Source: Chamaecrista fasciculata
Taxonomy: Eukaryota; Streptophyta; Magnoliopsida; Fabales; Fabaceae
Length of the DNA stretch: 64,000 nucleotides
Assembly: GCA_003254925.1 (NCBI GenBank)
Contig: QANZ01016061.1
Coordinates: forward strand, 1-64,000
Direction of reading: 5' to 3'
Part shown: piece after piece, positions 1-13,526 of the stretch
Numbering within the stretch: the first letter of the stretch is position 1
How the letters are laid out: each line of letters begins with the position of its first letter
Position numbers and translations under genes: made by a program
Notes under the pieces: model-generated
The model's database searches: none
Seen by the model: the letters and a program-made list of their open reading frames with translations, nothing else
What the model was told of the DNA's origin: nothing

Positions 1-308
1 AATTTACTTGAGAGTTCTTATAAAATTTAGAGTTGAATAACAAAATGGAAGTAATTTTGTTGGCTTGTCAATCACTTAATTTACGTGACTTCAATCCCTT
101 TAACGTTTAGCTTTCCATTAAAGATGGGCTTTTTCTATTTTATTAATTTAATTATATTTTATTTATTCCGTTGAATTCAAATGACAGACAGAACTTTCTA
201 CATCTCACCACATGATTTCTATTTGCAACTTAATATATTAGCTGTACACGTGGCCGAAAGTTAACTCATACTCGCCTGGACCCACAAACAATCAACCTAA
301 AAATAAAA

Positions 309-843
309 GGTTAAAGGGTCAATTTGGTCCTAAATGTATGCCTTAATGTTCAGTTTGGTACATTATGTTTCAAAATGTTCAAATTGGTCATAAATGTTGG
401 TAAAATGTTTCATTTTGGTTCCAAACTATTGAATATGGCTCCTTTCAAGTTTAAATGCGACAAATTTAGAGTATGCATTGCTCTCAAAGAGTACTATCTC
501 TATCCAGTTGGAGTCATCAGCAGATAAGGTCAAATCGATCCTAAAAATATATCGCTCGTTTCATGGTCAAACAAGTAAAGTTGATCATATATATCTCGTT
601 TCAAATTCGAATTCCACAAATTTAGAGCTATGAGTTCCTCTTAACAAGTCCTTTGAACTTATGAGAGACGAGAGAAATATGACCAAATTCAATAATTTGA
701 GACCAAAATGAAACATTTTACCAATATTTAGGATCAAAATGAAACATTTTGCCAACATTTAGGATCAATTTGAATATTTTGAAACATAAAGGACTAAAAT
801 GAACATTGAAACATACATTTAGGATCAAAATGACCCTTTGACC
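309..843. mobile_element. Mutator-like foldback MITE
   Basis: The ends are inverted repeats: GGTTAAAGGGTCA on the left and TGACCCTTTGACC on the right. The similarity continues inward through sequence of the 'TTTGGTCCTAAATG' type. A perfect 9-bp direct repeat, aaaataaaa (300-308 and 844-852), flanks it. A 9-bp target-site duplication is typical of Mutator-like elements, so this is a short non-autonomous member. The small open frames inside it are not genes. Confidence 0.8.
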
Positions 844-1484
844 AAAATAAAATGTTAACTTTTTCCTTATACTAAAAATCATTCCGGCCAAAAAGAAAAT
901 CATTCCAGTTCAAAGATTAAAACCAGCTGAAATTATATTTTGAAGTAATGATAGAATATATAAAACAATTCAGAGGACCAATATTCAAAACCCAAAATTT
1001 GAGGATCAAAACCTAATAAATCATACTATTCAAAATCAAATTGAGGTTTCAACCGAAGACTATAATGAATTTCATTAGTTTTTTCAATATACACAATAAT
1101 TTATATGTCGTTTTCTCGTTTAAAGTTAACATTTAATATGCATTTCAAATACTGATTCTTGTTTTTTTAGTTAATTTTTACAAAATATTTATTATTATAA
1201 AGCATGAATACTAACACAAACGCGAGATAGGATGCAAACCCACTGACACGTTAAATTCTTAAAATAATATAACACGATACAACATATATATATCTATATA
1301 TATAAAAACAATTAAAAATTTATAAATTTTGATGAAAACTTTAAAAATTACAATATCTATTCATAATATATGTCATATGTGTCATTATTTTCTATTGTTT
1401 ATCATGTTAAAGTCACAAAAAATTAATTTTATATTTTGAAACTTATAAATATGTGTAGTATGAGTGTCGGACACGAACATGCAA

Positions 1485-2950
1485 GGTTGTCAAACTCGAG
1501 AGTTCAAGTAAACTCTTAGAAAGGGGGTAAACTCGGATTGTAAACTCACCGAGTTTACCTAAGTATGCAAGATAAAATTTACACGTATATATCATAACGA
1601 AGCAGAGCATAGTAGCAAGCCAGCAAATGATAATTAAATGACTTAAATCAAATTGGCTAAGCAAGAAACAAAATTTTATAGAAACGCTAGAAATCACAAA
1701 TCAAATTGGCTCCCTAATCCATATTACAACAACTTCACAAAGACAGAAACCACAAAGCATTGAAACGCTAGAGAGGAGATGGAATCCAACAAACGAAATG
1801 AATTAATAGAATAATAAAAGAAAATCAAAACTCACAAGAGGAATCGAGAGGGATGAGGGACGAACAACCAAGCAAGAGCAGCCGAGTAGCACAAAGTAGG
1901 GGTGTACACGGGCCGGGCCGGGCCGAGTTTTTGGTCGGCCTAAGACCCGGCCCGGGTCACCGGGTCTGGCCGGGCCAAAAAAAATTTTTATTCATTCTAT
2001 ATATAATTTAACTTGTATATATTGGTAAAACAATTAATTTTGGATCAATTTAATGATGTTTTTATTAATGAAGACATTTAATTTGACTTAATTGTTAAAA
2101 AAAGTTGATTTAATTAAGATTAAATATATATTTTATGTATATTTTTAATATACAATTGATAAAAATAATAATAGATATGTATTTATTACAATTAAAAAAA
2201 TATTTAGTAGTATAAAATATAAATATGTATAGTAAAAAATTAATTTTTTTTTTAAAAAAATAAGGGTACCCCGGGCCGAGCCGAGTCTAGAGAGACTAGA
2301 CCCGGACCCGGCCCGAACAGCCTCGGGCTGGGCCGGGCCAGAGTTGTACACCCCTAGCACAAAGCCACAAACAATTGAGCAACAGTGTCGACAACAGTCG
2401 CCACTCGCCGGACCACCACCATGAACGATGAGGACAGCGAACAGCAAAATAGAAGTGTAGAACAACGAGAGGGATGAGCCGATGAGCGAAGTAGCAAATC
2501 GTGTGATTGTGCGAGGTAGCATGAGGGATGGACCAAAATGAATTAAGTTTAGGGAAATTTGGAGGTTAGGACATGGGTTTTGAGTGGTTGGGTTAGTTTT
2601 TAGGTCACAAATAATAAAAATATTTGACACTTTATGTGAACTCGTCGAGTTTAAGGAAAACTCACGAGTTCACATGAGTTTACTATTTTGCTGGGAGTTT
2701 ACCTAAACTAGGTCATTTTCGAGTTTGCTTGAAATTGGCAGTGGATCTTGCCGTATCGCACGATGTGCAGTGCGATAGGGACCAATGGTGGGCCGCCACA
2801 TGGGCAAGCCTGCACACGTGGCACCACGTGTCAGTCGCGCATTGGTCCCTGTTGCACCGCACACCGTGTGATACGACAGAAGACTTGTTGCCTTCGAAAT
2901 TAGGGGCAAAATTCGACGAGTTTACGAGTTAAAACTCAAATTTGACAACC
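1485..2950. mobile_element. Foldback DNA element, interrupted by a hAT MITE
   Basis: The left end reads GGTTGTCAAACTCG and the right end CAAATTTGACAACC, an imperfect terminal inverted repeat. 'GAGTTTAC' motifs recur near both ends. The immediate flanks do not form a clean duplication. However, an 8-bp direct repeat CGGACACG occurs just outside (1468-1475 and 2954-2961), which could be a target duplication if the true ends lie a few bases further out. The hAT MITE at 1897-2356 has inserted into it. It contains a GC-richer segment near 2740-2890. No transposase is visible. Confidence 0.5.
1897..2356. mobile_element. hAT-type MITE (copy 1), 460 bp
   Basis: The termini are a perfect inverted repeat, TAGGGGTGTACAC and GTGTACACCCCTA allowing one base of offset on the right. 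The perfect 8-bp target duplication gcacaaag is at 1889-1896 and 2357-2364, which is diagnostic of the hAT superfamily. The subterminal regions are GC-rich with repeated GGCCGGGCC-type motifs, and the core is AT-rich. The core is nearly identical to the element at 58304-58711. Confidence 0.9.
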
Positions 2951-2964
2951 ATACGGACACGTGT

Positions 2965-5900
2965 CTGACATGGTGTTATGTACTCAAAATAAAGTATCAA
3001 TGCTTTGTAGATTTATTGTTTCCAAAACAAATGAAATCAAAATTCCATGTTAGGACTTTAATTATATTCTCCATCATATTAATGAATAGATCACGAATTT
3101 ATATTTTATTTCAAGTTAAGCTTATTATAAAAATTTCAGGCAAAAAAAAAACCTTATAAGAAAATAAAATTAATATAATTTTAAAATAAAAAATATATGT
3201 CATGTGTAATTTAATCAAATTTTAATAAAAATTAGTATTGATCATAATATCATAATAAATATACATTAAAATATGAAGTAAGTAAAAAAAATTGTCTCGA
3301 TTAAACTTGTTTTAAAAGTAAAAATATAAAATTTAATCTTTGAGATATTAATTTAAACATAATAAGAAATATAACCTTTTTGACATCTTCAATATCAACA
3401 AAATTTAGAATCATACCATTTTAGTTAATTAGCATATTCAATAAAAATATCAAATTAATTATAAATGAATATTTTGGATATTAAAGTTTATATGCATTTA
3501 TTGAGGAGTTAAATGATTAAATAAATTTCTAAAATATATTGGAAATCATGGCATTGTTCATACGAACTTTTTGGGCAAAAAAAAAAAGTTCATAAGAACT
3601 TACTGTGTTACAACGGATAATAACCCTTAAAAGACAAAAAAACTCACAAAGTCTGAAAGCAATCAGTCACAAGTTTAATTTTAATAAAATCTTCCCTTTA
3701 ACCCTCACTTTATGCATCTAATGAATATATTTGGCAATTTGAAGTTGGAATTTATTTAATACATAAATTTATAATTTTAAAAAATTCTTAGTTATAATCA
3801 AAATAATATTAGTATTAATACATTCAATACTTTCTCAAGTGTGAAATATCTTTTATGGAAAGTGCTACCATTTTTCTTATTCTTGAAAAATTGAATGAAA
3901 TTTGTCCCAATTGAAAACGGCCATCAAAATTTAAGGTTAAAATGTGAGAAGTTTATATAATCTTTAGATACTTTACAAAAAATATTTTAAATTTTGAAAA
4001 GGGATAAAAGTTTTTTATTCTGTACAATTTTTTAATTGCGATTTTTGTTCTTTTTCTTTTTGTAATTTTATGATTGTTGTTGTATTGTACATTGATACAA
4101 AATTATAATTTATAATTACTATAATTAATAATAATCAGAAAGGTAAAAAAAATCTCAAGAAAATGTGTTATTTGCACAATATAAAAAAGTTAAGAATTTC
4201 TTTGTGCAGCAACTAGTGAGAGATTTTGTAAATTGTAAGTTGTAACCAAAATCTAATAATAATTCCTCTCCCATGAAGAAGAGAATGAAGCTTTTATGTT
4301 TTTTTTTCTCATTTATTTTTTACCTAATGGGGCAAGAGGGAGACCATATTAATTTGATTAGTAAATGTAAATGCAGTATCTAATTTTTTTTTCGGTACAT
4401 TGTAGTATCTAATTTTTAGATTATGTTATTTTGAGTTTTTAAACATTGGAATCTTCCTGTCCATGCAAAAATTAAAAGTAAAATAAAAACTGTCTAGACA
4501 ATAATAAAAATGAAAACACATATAGAAATATAAGGAGAAAAAAATACTAAGTTTTGTTTATTATACATTGTAGAATTTCGTAGCCCCAAAATTCGATTAG
4601 AAGACTGAAATGCAAACAATAAATACACATAAAGGCAAATATCTTGGAAATACTTTGCGAAAACTATTAATTTGGACATTATTACTAATATTTTGGATTT
4701 GCCGGAGTCTGTTCCATCAGGGTTACCTTTAAATGTCGATCTTCACATGAACTGTATCAAACGATGAATTTTACTTACTAGAGGTAAAACCATATGTTTT
4801 TACGACTGATGCCAAACTTTGAAAGAGAAGTAAAGTATTACAAAGTGGCGAATCTTTTTAAATGGGAGCCCTCTTTTTAACAAATGGAATCTTATAAGCA
4901 TATAAGCTCTTAGAATGATGAGTAAGCACTACTATTTATATTAGAAGGAGAGAACTCATAAGACAAAAATTATCTAAAGTAGGACTTAATTTTGTTGTGC
5001 GTCGCAACGCATTCCATGACGCCAAATCCTTATTGTCACCTCCTCTTTGAGTGACACGTCTGGTCTTCGATTGAGGCCGTTTTGGTGTCGTTTCCTCCTC
5101 TCTTTCGTGATTTTTTTAACGGTTCAACTTATAACCCAATCGAACTCTTACATGAAAAAATATTTGAGCTATAAAATTCAATATATATCTATCATAAAGA
5201 TATCCTATAATAAACTTTATTTATTTTATCTCTTTAATGTGGTTAGTCATGTCTTTTTTCGTATATATATATATATATATATATTTACTCTTTATTATAA
5301 CTAATAAAATAGGTTTTTTTTATTACAAATCTTAATTGTCTTTATTAATAATTTTTGTAACAAAATTATAAGATATCCCATATATATATATATATTTAAT
5401 AATGTTAAAGAAAGTTTCATAAAATAATGAAAAAAATAAAGAAACAGAGATAGAGCCATAGATGATAGAATAGAACCATATAGGTAGGCCTCCCACACCA
5501 GCCGATGCAAGATCTGATTTTTCAAAGAAATAGTTTATATATAATTTTTTAATAGAAAATACTTAAAATATCTAAAATGACTAAAACCATCAAATAAAGA
5601 ACTTGAGACTAAAGATGAATCATACCTAATCCTTTTCAATTAAAATGATATATTACTAAAAGAAAGGAGAAAGTTTTAATAATGGTAGAAATGTTCTTAC
5701 GAATAACGTGAAGAAACGTGGTTTGGCTTTTTTTTTTGAGGTCTCATTAGACGTTTGATTTGATCAAAGGCTCTATATACGATTATATTTATATATTTAT
5801 TTTTTAATTTGTCATCAAAAAATGGAATATGTGATAAAAATTTTATATGATTAAAATTTGTGTATAAAATAAATATAAATTTTATAACAAAAAAATGAAT

Positions 5901-7645
5901 AATGTTAATTTTTGTTTCCTTCATATATAAGAGGTGCGTGTAAGAATTATACACGAAGCTGGTGTGCCATAAAAAAAATATAATTTAATTCTTAAAAAAA
6001 TGTGTAAGCTGTTAACTTGATTTATTAAAATTTAATTTATATTTTTTTAAAAAAATTCATCAAATAAATAAAATTTAAATTCTTAAATTTATTTTGAAAG
6101 ACAACTTTGTAAGGACAAAAACATTATAACATATTAGTTTAATAATCTATAAGAACTTCCATAAAAAATAATTTATAAGAACTAAATAGTATAAAATAAA
6201 ATTAAATTATTAATTCATATATATTCTCAAATATTAATTTATATATTAATATTAGAAAAATTATTTTTTTATCAATAAATTTATATTGAATCAACGACTC
6301 GGTAAGTAAATAATTAAAATATATAGTTTAATTTTTGAAATATCACAATCATCAATATTTTAATTATGATCAATATTTAAAAAAAATTCATAAATAAAAA
6401 AATATAAATATAATTTAAATTTAATGATAAAAACATAAAGTCAATTTAAATTAAATTGTTAAATAGTCATTGAGATTAAAATAGTAACAATTACGATATT
6501 TAGAAAATAAAATTATATACTTTAATCATTCAAAAATTAATTTATTATTTAAATATAAATTTGTATATTAAATAATAATTTTTTTTCTACTTTTTAGAAA
6601 AAGTCACAATCAAGTTTCGATGAAAGAATCAATCAATCCAACGGCTGCAAATCCATAACTCTCCAATGCTGACCTTATGCTATCATTTTAGAGATAAATA
6701 AATGGGTTGGAAACATCACACAAACTCCACTCTCAATGCTATTTTTCCTATCCAAGATTTATATAACAAAATTAATTAATTATAATTGGAAATAAAATCA
6801 CAATTCACAAGGCACCAAAGAAGTCAAATTCATGAGCCACCCACTATGTGTGTATCATGAGCACACGGTTTGTATAATTTCCAATTCCACAATGAAAAAT
6901 CAAATACATTTATTTAATTTTATATTTAATTATTGAATTGGAGGTGAAAATAAAAAAAGTTACGAGTTTCATTAATTGTTTTCTGAAAATGTGGGATGGG
7001 GTTGGATTGGACTTTCTCATATTTACGGTTCTTGACTAAAAAATTGGTCAGCTTTTGTAATTAGTCCTTTCTTTGAATAATTTGCCTAGATCACAATTCA
7101 CAAGCACCTCTAATCACCGTTCAATTCAGTGTTGGTGGGGCCCTTTAATCTCAGCCGTTCCTACTAAATCAACGGTGATTATTGGGCTGTCATGTGAGTA
7201 ATTTCCACACACGGTGATACTTTATATCAACATCATGTCAAACGCACACGAGAGAATATAAAATTATGAATTATTATTCTCCTCACAAAATAAATCAATA
7301 AATAATAATATAAAAAATATTATAGATGTAGAAATTTGATTTGAGAAAGGCCAAGCAACTCTCTTTGTTTCTTTCTATCTTTTAATTTGTCTATTGATGA
7401 AAAATATTTAATGAATTACCATAAAATTAAATTGTTTCAGACCCAGAATGGTTGGTGAAGATGAAATACTTTTAGATTTTTAATTTTAATAAATTAAAAT
7501 TGATTTTCTTTTTAGAAAAAAAAAACTTATAAGCATAGTAGAAAAGTCCATAGTCAACAGGATATGTGCCATAATATTCTTCTACTTCTACCCCTGATTC
7601 CGCTTATGGGGTAAATTTAAAAGATTATTATTTGTTTTATTTGGA
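2965..7645. other. AT-rich intergenic DNA, no gene seen
   Basis: This stretch is low-complexity AT-rich DNA with short (AT)n tracts, for example near 5263-5283 and 5380-5395. The only open frames are short, hydrophobic and AT-driven. I see no splice-supported gene, RNA gene or clearly bounded transposon. Confidence 0.6.
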
Positions 7646-7654
7646 AATATTTAA

Positions 7655-8019
7655 GGTCAAAGTAAAAATTTGGTCCCATATTTTTTGCTAAGTTTCCAAT
7701 TTGGTCATGTATCTTTTTTTGTTGCATTTTTTGTCTCATCTTTTGGTCAAGTTACAGAATTGGTCCCATATCTTGCAAAAGGATTGACAATTAGTTGATC
7801 ATTTTGTAAAAATATGAGACTACTTTTGCAATTGACCTAAAGATATAAGACCAATTCTACAATTGACCCCAAAGATATGGGACCAAATATGCAACAAGAA
7901 AATATATAAACCAAATTGGGAACTTACCCAAAGATATGGGACCAAAAGTGCAACAAAAAAGATATGAGACCAAATTAAAAATTGAACAAAATATATGAAA
8001 CCAAATTTATACTTTGACC
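7655..8019. mobile_element. Mutator-like foldback MITE, GGTCAAAG family (copy 1)
   Basis: The ends are GGTCAAAGTAAAAATTTGG on the left and CCAAATTTATACTTTGACC on the right. The inverted repeat extends inward with 'TTTGGTCCCATAT' motifs. Flanks are aatatttaa (7646-7654) and gatatttaa (8020-8028), a 9-bp target duplication with one mismatch. A second copy of this family lies at 56626-57024. Confidence 0.8.
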
Positions 8020-8185
8020 GATATTTAATTTAAGCAATGGGGAATTGAAATCTTAATAATAAGTATATGATAACATCAACAAATTAAAAGAGTAAAGCAG
8101 AGAAAAAAAACGGAAAAAAAAATTAAAGGAGGAAAAGCTGAACATTTACTTCTTATGCAATACAAAGAGGTCACATATACAGACC

Positions 8186-8223
8186 CCTCTTTCTCTCTCT
8201 ATCTCTCTCTCTTTCTCTCTCTA
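8186..8223 (+). repeat. CT-rich tract in the probable 5' UTR/promoter of the GATA gene
   Basis: About 38 bp consist almost only of C and T (TCTCTCTC runs), roughly 415 bp upstream of the GATA start codon. Such pyrimidine tracts are common around plant transcription starts. No transcription start can be fixed from sequence alone. Confidence 0.6.
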
Positions 8224-8638
8224 GCCTCCATTTCCATCTTCCTTACCTCTTTTCAAAGCCGTTTGTGAGATTCATTTTTATGGCCTTTTTCTTCCATTGG
8301 ATTTTGCAGTTTTCCAGCTGAAATACGCATAATCAATTTCTTCAATTCTAGTTTGACTAGTGAATTTTTTGTTTTTCTTCAAAGACTGAGGCTAAGAACT
8401 CTTTGGGGGTTTCCTGCTTCTGCTTTCTTCTGTAAATTATCATTCTGTGTTTTTTTGCAGAAGAGAACCTTCAATACGCAGTTGTAAACGCCGCAATAGG
8501 ATTGAAGAAAATTATTATATTTCCAGAAAATTCCATTTCTATATTTTTTTTCAATCAATAAAATATTTTCCCCCAATTTCTGAAAATTTTCTTCATATCT
8601 ATTTATTTTTTTCTGTCCCTTGAGAAAAAGATAGAGAC

Positions 8639-11600
8639 ATGGTTAAGCAAGGGCCTTGCTATCACTGTGGAGTTACAAGTGAGTTCCTGTTTCTCCAATA
8701 TGGAACTTTTTGTAAATTTTTAATGAGCTCTTGAACTCTTTTTTCTCTCTTTATTTTTCATAACATAGAGTATTCAGCAACTATTCTCTGATTTTCTCAC
8801 ACGGTAATTTCTATAAAATAGAGTTGTTGGGCGATGTAAATACAGCAATTTGGCGTGTTCTGCGTATTAATCTGGATGCAAATTGTAAATGAATTCAGGA
8901 ATACTTGTATTCTTGTTGCCCAGAGTATTTGGAATTGGAATCTTGTGGGAATTTCATTGATTTCTTATTTGTATGTCTTTTCTCGCTGTGGTCTTCATTT
9001 CTATTGACTGTTTTAAGTTTCCTGCAAACGCAATTGGTGCAAAAGTAGGAGCAGCATCTATTGAATACTAGATGGGACACGTTACTTGATCAGCAGAACC
9101 TACTTCTGTTGAGGTGTCTATTAGGAAGAGTCAATCCGGACTCAGATATCCTACCATTTGCATTTGTAAAATGAATTAGAGAAGAAAAAAAAGAGAAAAG
9201 AAAGGAAGAAACTTATGCATTTGGAGATGTCATAGTTAATCCATTTCTGCTGTCTAAGAGGTTTTTGTGAAGTTATTGTCTCACGTATCAGTATCAAGCA
9301 AGAATTCATTAAATGAGAGGATCTTGCTCCAAGCATTGCTTTCATCCTTCAAACATTTGTTTCTCAATTGTCTTCTGGCGGAAGAAGAATCCATCATCAA
9401 GCTTCGTCACTTTTCGAAAAATCTCAATTTGAAACTAATATTTCTGTTCAGAATGCTTGTCTCTTTCATAGAATTAACTCTGAAACTTAAGAGCTGAATA
9501 TTCATTGTCTTTTCTTGATAGGACTATGTGTCTAGTATAATTTTGAATCAGTTCTAAGTGTTCAAGAATCAAGATATAGCAAATGGTGTGTTATAGAAGA
9601 CTTTAGTGTGTCTGTTCTCACATTGAGTAGATTGATTGCAGTCCTGAAAAATTAAATTAATTCATTAATTCACTAGTCTTACCTCAACCTTGATGTCTCA
9701 AGTATGCCTCAGCAGTTAATTTTAGGAGTGACTAAAAATTGTGCATATACTTTTTCCTAAACTTAGTTCAAGTGCGAAGTTTCTCTTTAATATGAGTAAA
9801 CAAGCCTTCTTAGTTCAAGTTGGCAGCTGTTATTGTTGTTTGAGAAACTTCACAATATTAACAAGCTCTTCACAACTTAGAGTTTAAGCTATGATTTGAA
9901 TTGTGGCAAGCTCTATTTTTTATGTTCTTATTCATCATAAACTGCATAAAGTATGAATGTATTTCCTTTATGCTAGTCTATGTCAGGTACATCTCTATTC
10001 TTGTTTACGAGGGCAGTTAATTTGTATTGATTTCTTACAATTAAGCATTGCAACAGACACACCACTTTGGCGCAATGGGCCACCGGAGAAGCCAGTACTA
10101 TGCAATGCATGTGGATCTCGATGGAGGACAAAGGGGACACTTGTGAATTATACCCCTTTACATGCTCGGGCTGAAGCTGATGATTATGAGGATCAAAGGC
10201 TTTCCAGGACAAAGAGCATATCTTTAAATAAGAACAAAGAAGTGAAAATGCTCAAACGAAAGCAGAACCATGATAATGTAGTATCTGGATGGGTTTCCCC
10301 TGATTACAACCAGGGACTCCGAAAGGTTATTGATGAAGATACAAGCAATAGATCAAGTTCAGGATCAGCAGTCTCAAACTCAGAGAGTTGCGCACAATTT
10401 GCTGGCACAGATGCTAGTGATTTGACAGGTTGGAGTATGAACATTTAAAATGCGCTTATATCATTGGAATATTATTTGTTTATCATTGAGTATGACAGCA
10501 TTGGCCATTCCATTGAGATTGTATGGCTTATATAGCCAGTCGACATTTATGACAGTCACTATGTTGAAGATGATAATTATTTTCTCTCTTTCTTGGGGCA
10601 AGGTGGGGGGTTGTTTGTTGAGGGTAAAAGTAGTTGTGGACTCAGTGCAACTAAGAAGGCCTTTGATTCTTGAAAGTTGAAGGAACACAGTGAACACATC
10701 AGCATCCAATATTTGATATACAGAATTTGTATAGGATGAAGCTCTTTTTGTGGGCATAAACAGTTGTACAGTTAGATATAAATTATTTGTTTATCTGTTT
10801 GTAGCATGCATCTATATTTCCTAGGTAAAACATCTTTTTTATTATAGAATTGTTAATCTTTAATGTTTTTCTAGTTCTTTGTCATTGGTTTTCTAGATAG
10901 TGAGCTCTATATTATAAGGCCAAAAATGTAATCTTGTGCTTTTCACAACATGCAAACTTTTTTTTCTTTTTATACAACATTACGACTTGTAATTCTAATA
11001 CATATGGCATCTGCATAATGATTGTAGGTCCTGCTCAGTCAGTTGTGTGGGATGCCACTGTGCCTTCAAAAAAGAGGACGTGTGTAGGTCGGCAAAAGCA
11101 ATCTTCTGTTGAGAAGCTCACAAAAGATTTATATACTATCCTTCACGAACAACAGTCTTATTTCTCTGCATCTTCCGAAGAGGATCTCCTTTTTGAAAGT
11201 GAAACACCAATGGTCTCTGTTGAGATAGGACATGGAAGTGTTCTCATTAGGCATCCGAGCTATATAGCTCGTGAAGAAGAATCTGAGGCTAGCTCTCTTT
11301 CGGTTGATAACAAACAATGTCCAACAGGTGAGACATATTCATGCTCTGGTGCTATTCATATACCCAATGATTTCACCGGCATGAATTTTCCATCTGTGGA
11401 AGCTGAAAAGTTAAAGAACGCTGCTAGCCCAGGGATTCAGCAGGAGAAACCTAAAAGGCAAGTTTTCTTTTTTCTAATTCGTTAAACAAGAGTATAGAAT
11501 ATTCCATTTTGCATGCTCCTCTGAAAAAGCAGTCCATGGTGATGCATTTGGTGTTAAAATGATTTCCCACCCCACAAACAATGGTATTGAATTCTCAACA

Positions 11601-13526
11601 TGCTTTGAGGGGGCTAAAAAGAAGTGTTATGAAGAAATTGTTTATCAGCATTGGAGAAGAAACAGAGCCTCTACGTTTACTAATATTTCTTACTTTTCTT
11701 TTCTTGGGAACTTCAGGGACAAGTTTCAGCAAGAAAATTTACAAATCCTTGGATATCACAAATCACCGCTATGTGAAATAGATTTAAATGTGAGTTATAT
11801 TTCCATACTGTCTCTTCTGACTTCACTGTGAAAGCTAAATTGACAACGGTCAAGCTTGTGGTAGCACTGCATGTTTATTCAACCAACTGTTATAATTTAT
11901 CTTGACTTTCGAGAACAAGCAGAAGTCCTTGTTTCTTTAAATTGACAATTGTTTCTTTATTCAAATATATACTGGTCAATACATCTTTAAAATAATCAAA
12001 TTCTAGAGAGTTTGATGTAATTTCCATTCATGTTTGATACAGGATATTGTAAACTATGAGGTGTTTACTAGGAACTTGACAAGTGAAGAGCAGCAACAAT
12101 TACTTAAGTGTCTCCCTGTGGTTGATACTGCTAAACTTCCTGACAGGTTAGTTTATCAAAATACATGTTTCATTAGGGTTTTTTATGCTATTGATCAGAA
12201 GATGCCATTTGATGTTGTTTGTAAGTCATAATCCTTATAAGCTTATACAGTATTCTCAATATATTTGTAAAGATGCTTCGGTGTTTAAGATTTTTTATGT
12301 ATGCAAGCTTTTACAGTGTATCAAATGTTCAAATTTCAAGCAAATATGAGTACAGACTGATTCTTACATTGTTGGATTTTTTTTTTTTGAATGTGCAGCT
12401 TTAAGAGCCTGTTCAATGGCTGTCAATTTAAGGAGAACTTAACTTACTTTCAGAAGCTTCTCAGGGAAGGTGTCTTAGATATCTCTTTGCCAGGGGCGAA
12501 ACCTGAAGACTGCAAGACTTTGAAACGGCTTGCATTATCAGATCTTTCACAGTCAAAATGGGTGGAGCAATATGATTTACTTAAGGTTTAAGCTTGTTTA
12601 TCGTTTAGAGCATCATGTGTTATGTGGTGTTGAAGTTAGATAGGGATACTCATCAGCTGTCGACCATCCTTTTGTGAATGCAGAAATGTAAATACAGAGC
12701 TGAAAAATCTGTTGCTACAGGATCTATAGGTGCTGCATCAAGAAATGTGGCAAATGGGAAGCGATTGCGTGATGGCCCAAAGCAAAATTTTCCTGGTTAG
12801 CTCAGAATACTTTTCTTCTTTTCGTCTGCTTTTAACTAAAAACTGATTATATAGAATAAAGCCTTGCAAATATCTACTCCTTCTTGGCAACAATAAACTG
12901 ATGTTATTGTTTGGAATTATTTTTGTAAAACTAATAGATAGTTTCAGTTCACTTTTTCATAAATTAACAGTTACCCCACTTCGTAGTTTAGTTCTGTGTA
13001 TGTGAAATTAGTGCAACTAATACTCGTAGATTAACAGTGAAGAAATATTAATTCCCTCAGCTACTAATAATTTGATATTAATTAAGATTTATAAGTACTA
13101 TTGAGAAGTGGTGCAATAGCTAGAACTGCTGTTATGTTAGTTATCTATGATGATAAATTTATAATGACAATAATAAAGAATCATTAGTAACACCCACCAC
13201 CCATATTGCTTATTTCAGAACTGAAGACAGCAGTTAGGAGCCCCAAAAGGGCGATCATGAAGGTAGGTTGTGATGGCAAGGAAGTTTTAGAAGATGGCTC
13301 TTACTTCAGTCCGAAAAGCCTATTCGCTTTGCCTCCCGACAGTAGCTCACTCATGCTGGATTCTCTCAACTTTGCTGAGGAGAGTTCTGATCAGGATCTG
13401 CTCCTCGAAGTGCGATCCAATAGTTCTTTTCCACAAGCAGAGCTATTGCATCCTACTTTAAGCTTTGTTGCTCAAGCTAGCACCTCCAGTAGCTCGGCAT
13501 ACCCGGCACATTTTGCCCATACCTGA
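8639..13526 (+). CDS. GATA26: GATA transcription factor, GATA26/27 type, with C-terminal ASX/DEUBAD-like domain
   Basis: Eight coding exons join into 541 codons: 8639-8678, 10057-10428, 11028-11457, 11717-11789, 12043-12146, 12399-12585, 12684-12795 and 13219-13526 (TGA). The first exon (starting [13 protein letters not shown]) and exon 2 form one zinc finger, C7-x2-C10-x18-C29-x2-C32, with TPLWRNGP and [10 protein letters not shown]. This is the plant GATA signature and would bind GATA-core DNA in the nucleus. Residues about 310-402 ([29 protein letters not shown]) match the C-terminal domain kept only in the GATA26/27 subgroup, related to the ASX homology/DEUBAD fold, probably for protein contacts. 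Length is near the Arabidopsis relatives (about 510 aa, from memory). Exon 3 ends with a GC donor. All other introns are GT-AG. It converges with the gene at 14597-15571. The family call is secure; GATA26 versus GATA27 is not decidable because those duplicated within the Arabidopsis lineage. Confidence 0.95.
11458..11716 (+). promoter_or_regulatory. GC-AG intron (intron 3 of the GATA gene)
   Basis: The donor reads AAAAG|GCAAGT and the acceptor CTTCAG|GGACAAG. Joining AG to G gives an arginine codon followed by [12 protein letters not shown], which continues the family's conserved frame. The nearest GT donor (after 11461) would put exon 4 in another frame that stops within about 18 codons. The otherwise perfect consensus around the GC is what GC-AG introns usually show. 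Confidence 0.85.

Noticed and set aside
11459..11485. Extension of GATA exon 3 to a GT donor or to the TAA after 11480
   Set aside because: It breaks the conserved frame into exon 4 and gives a premature stop; the GC donor keeps the family sequence.
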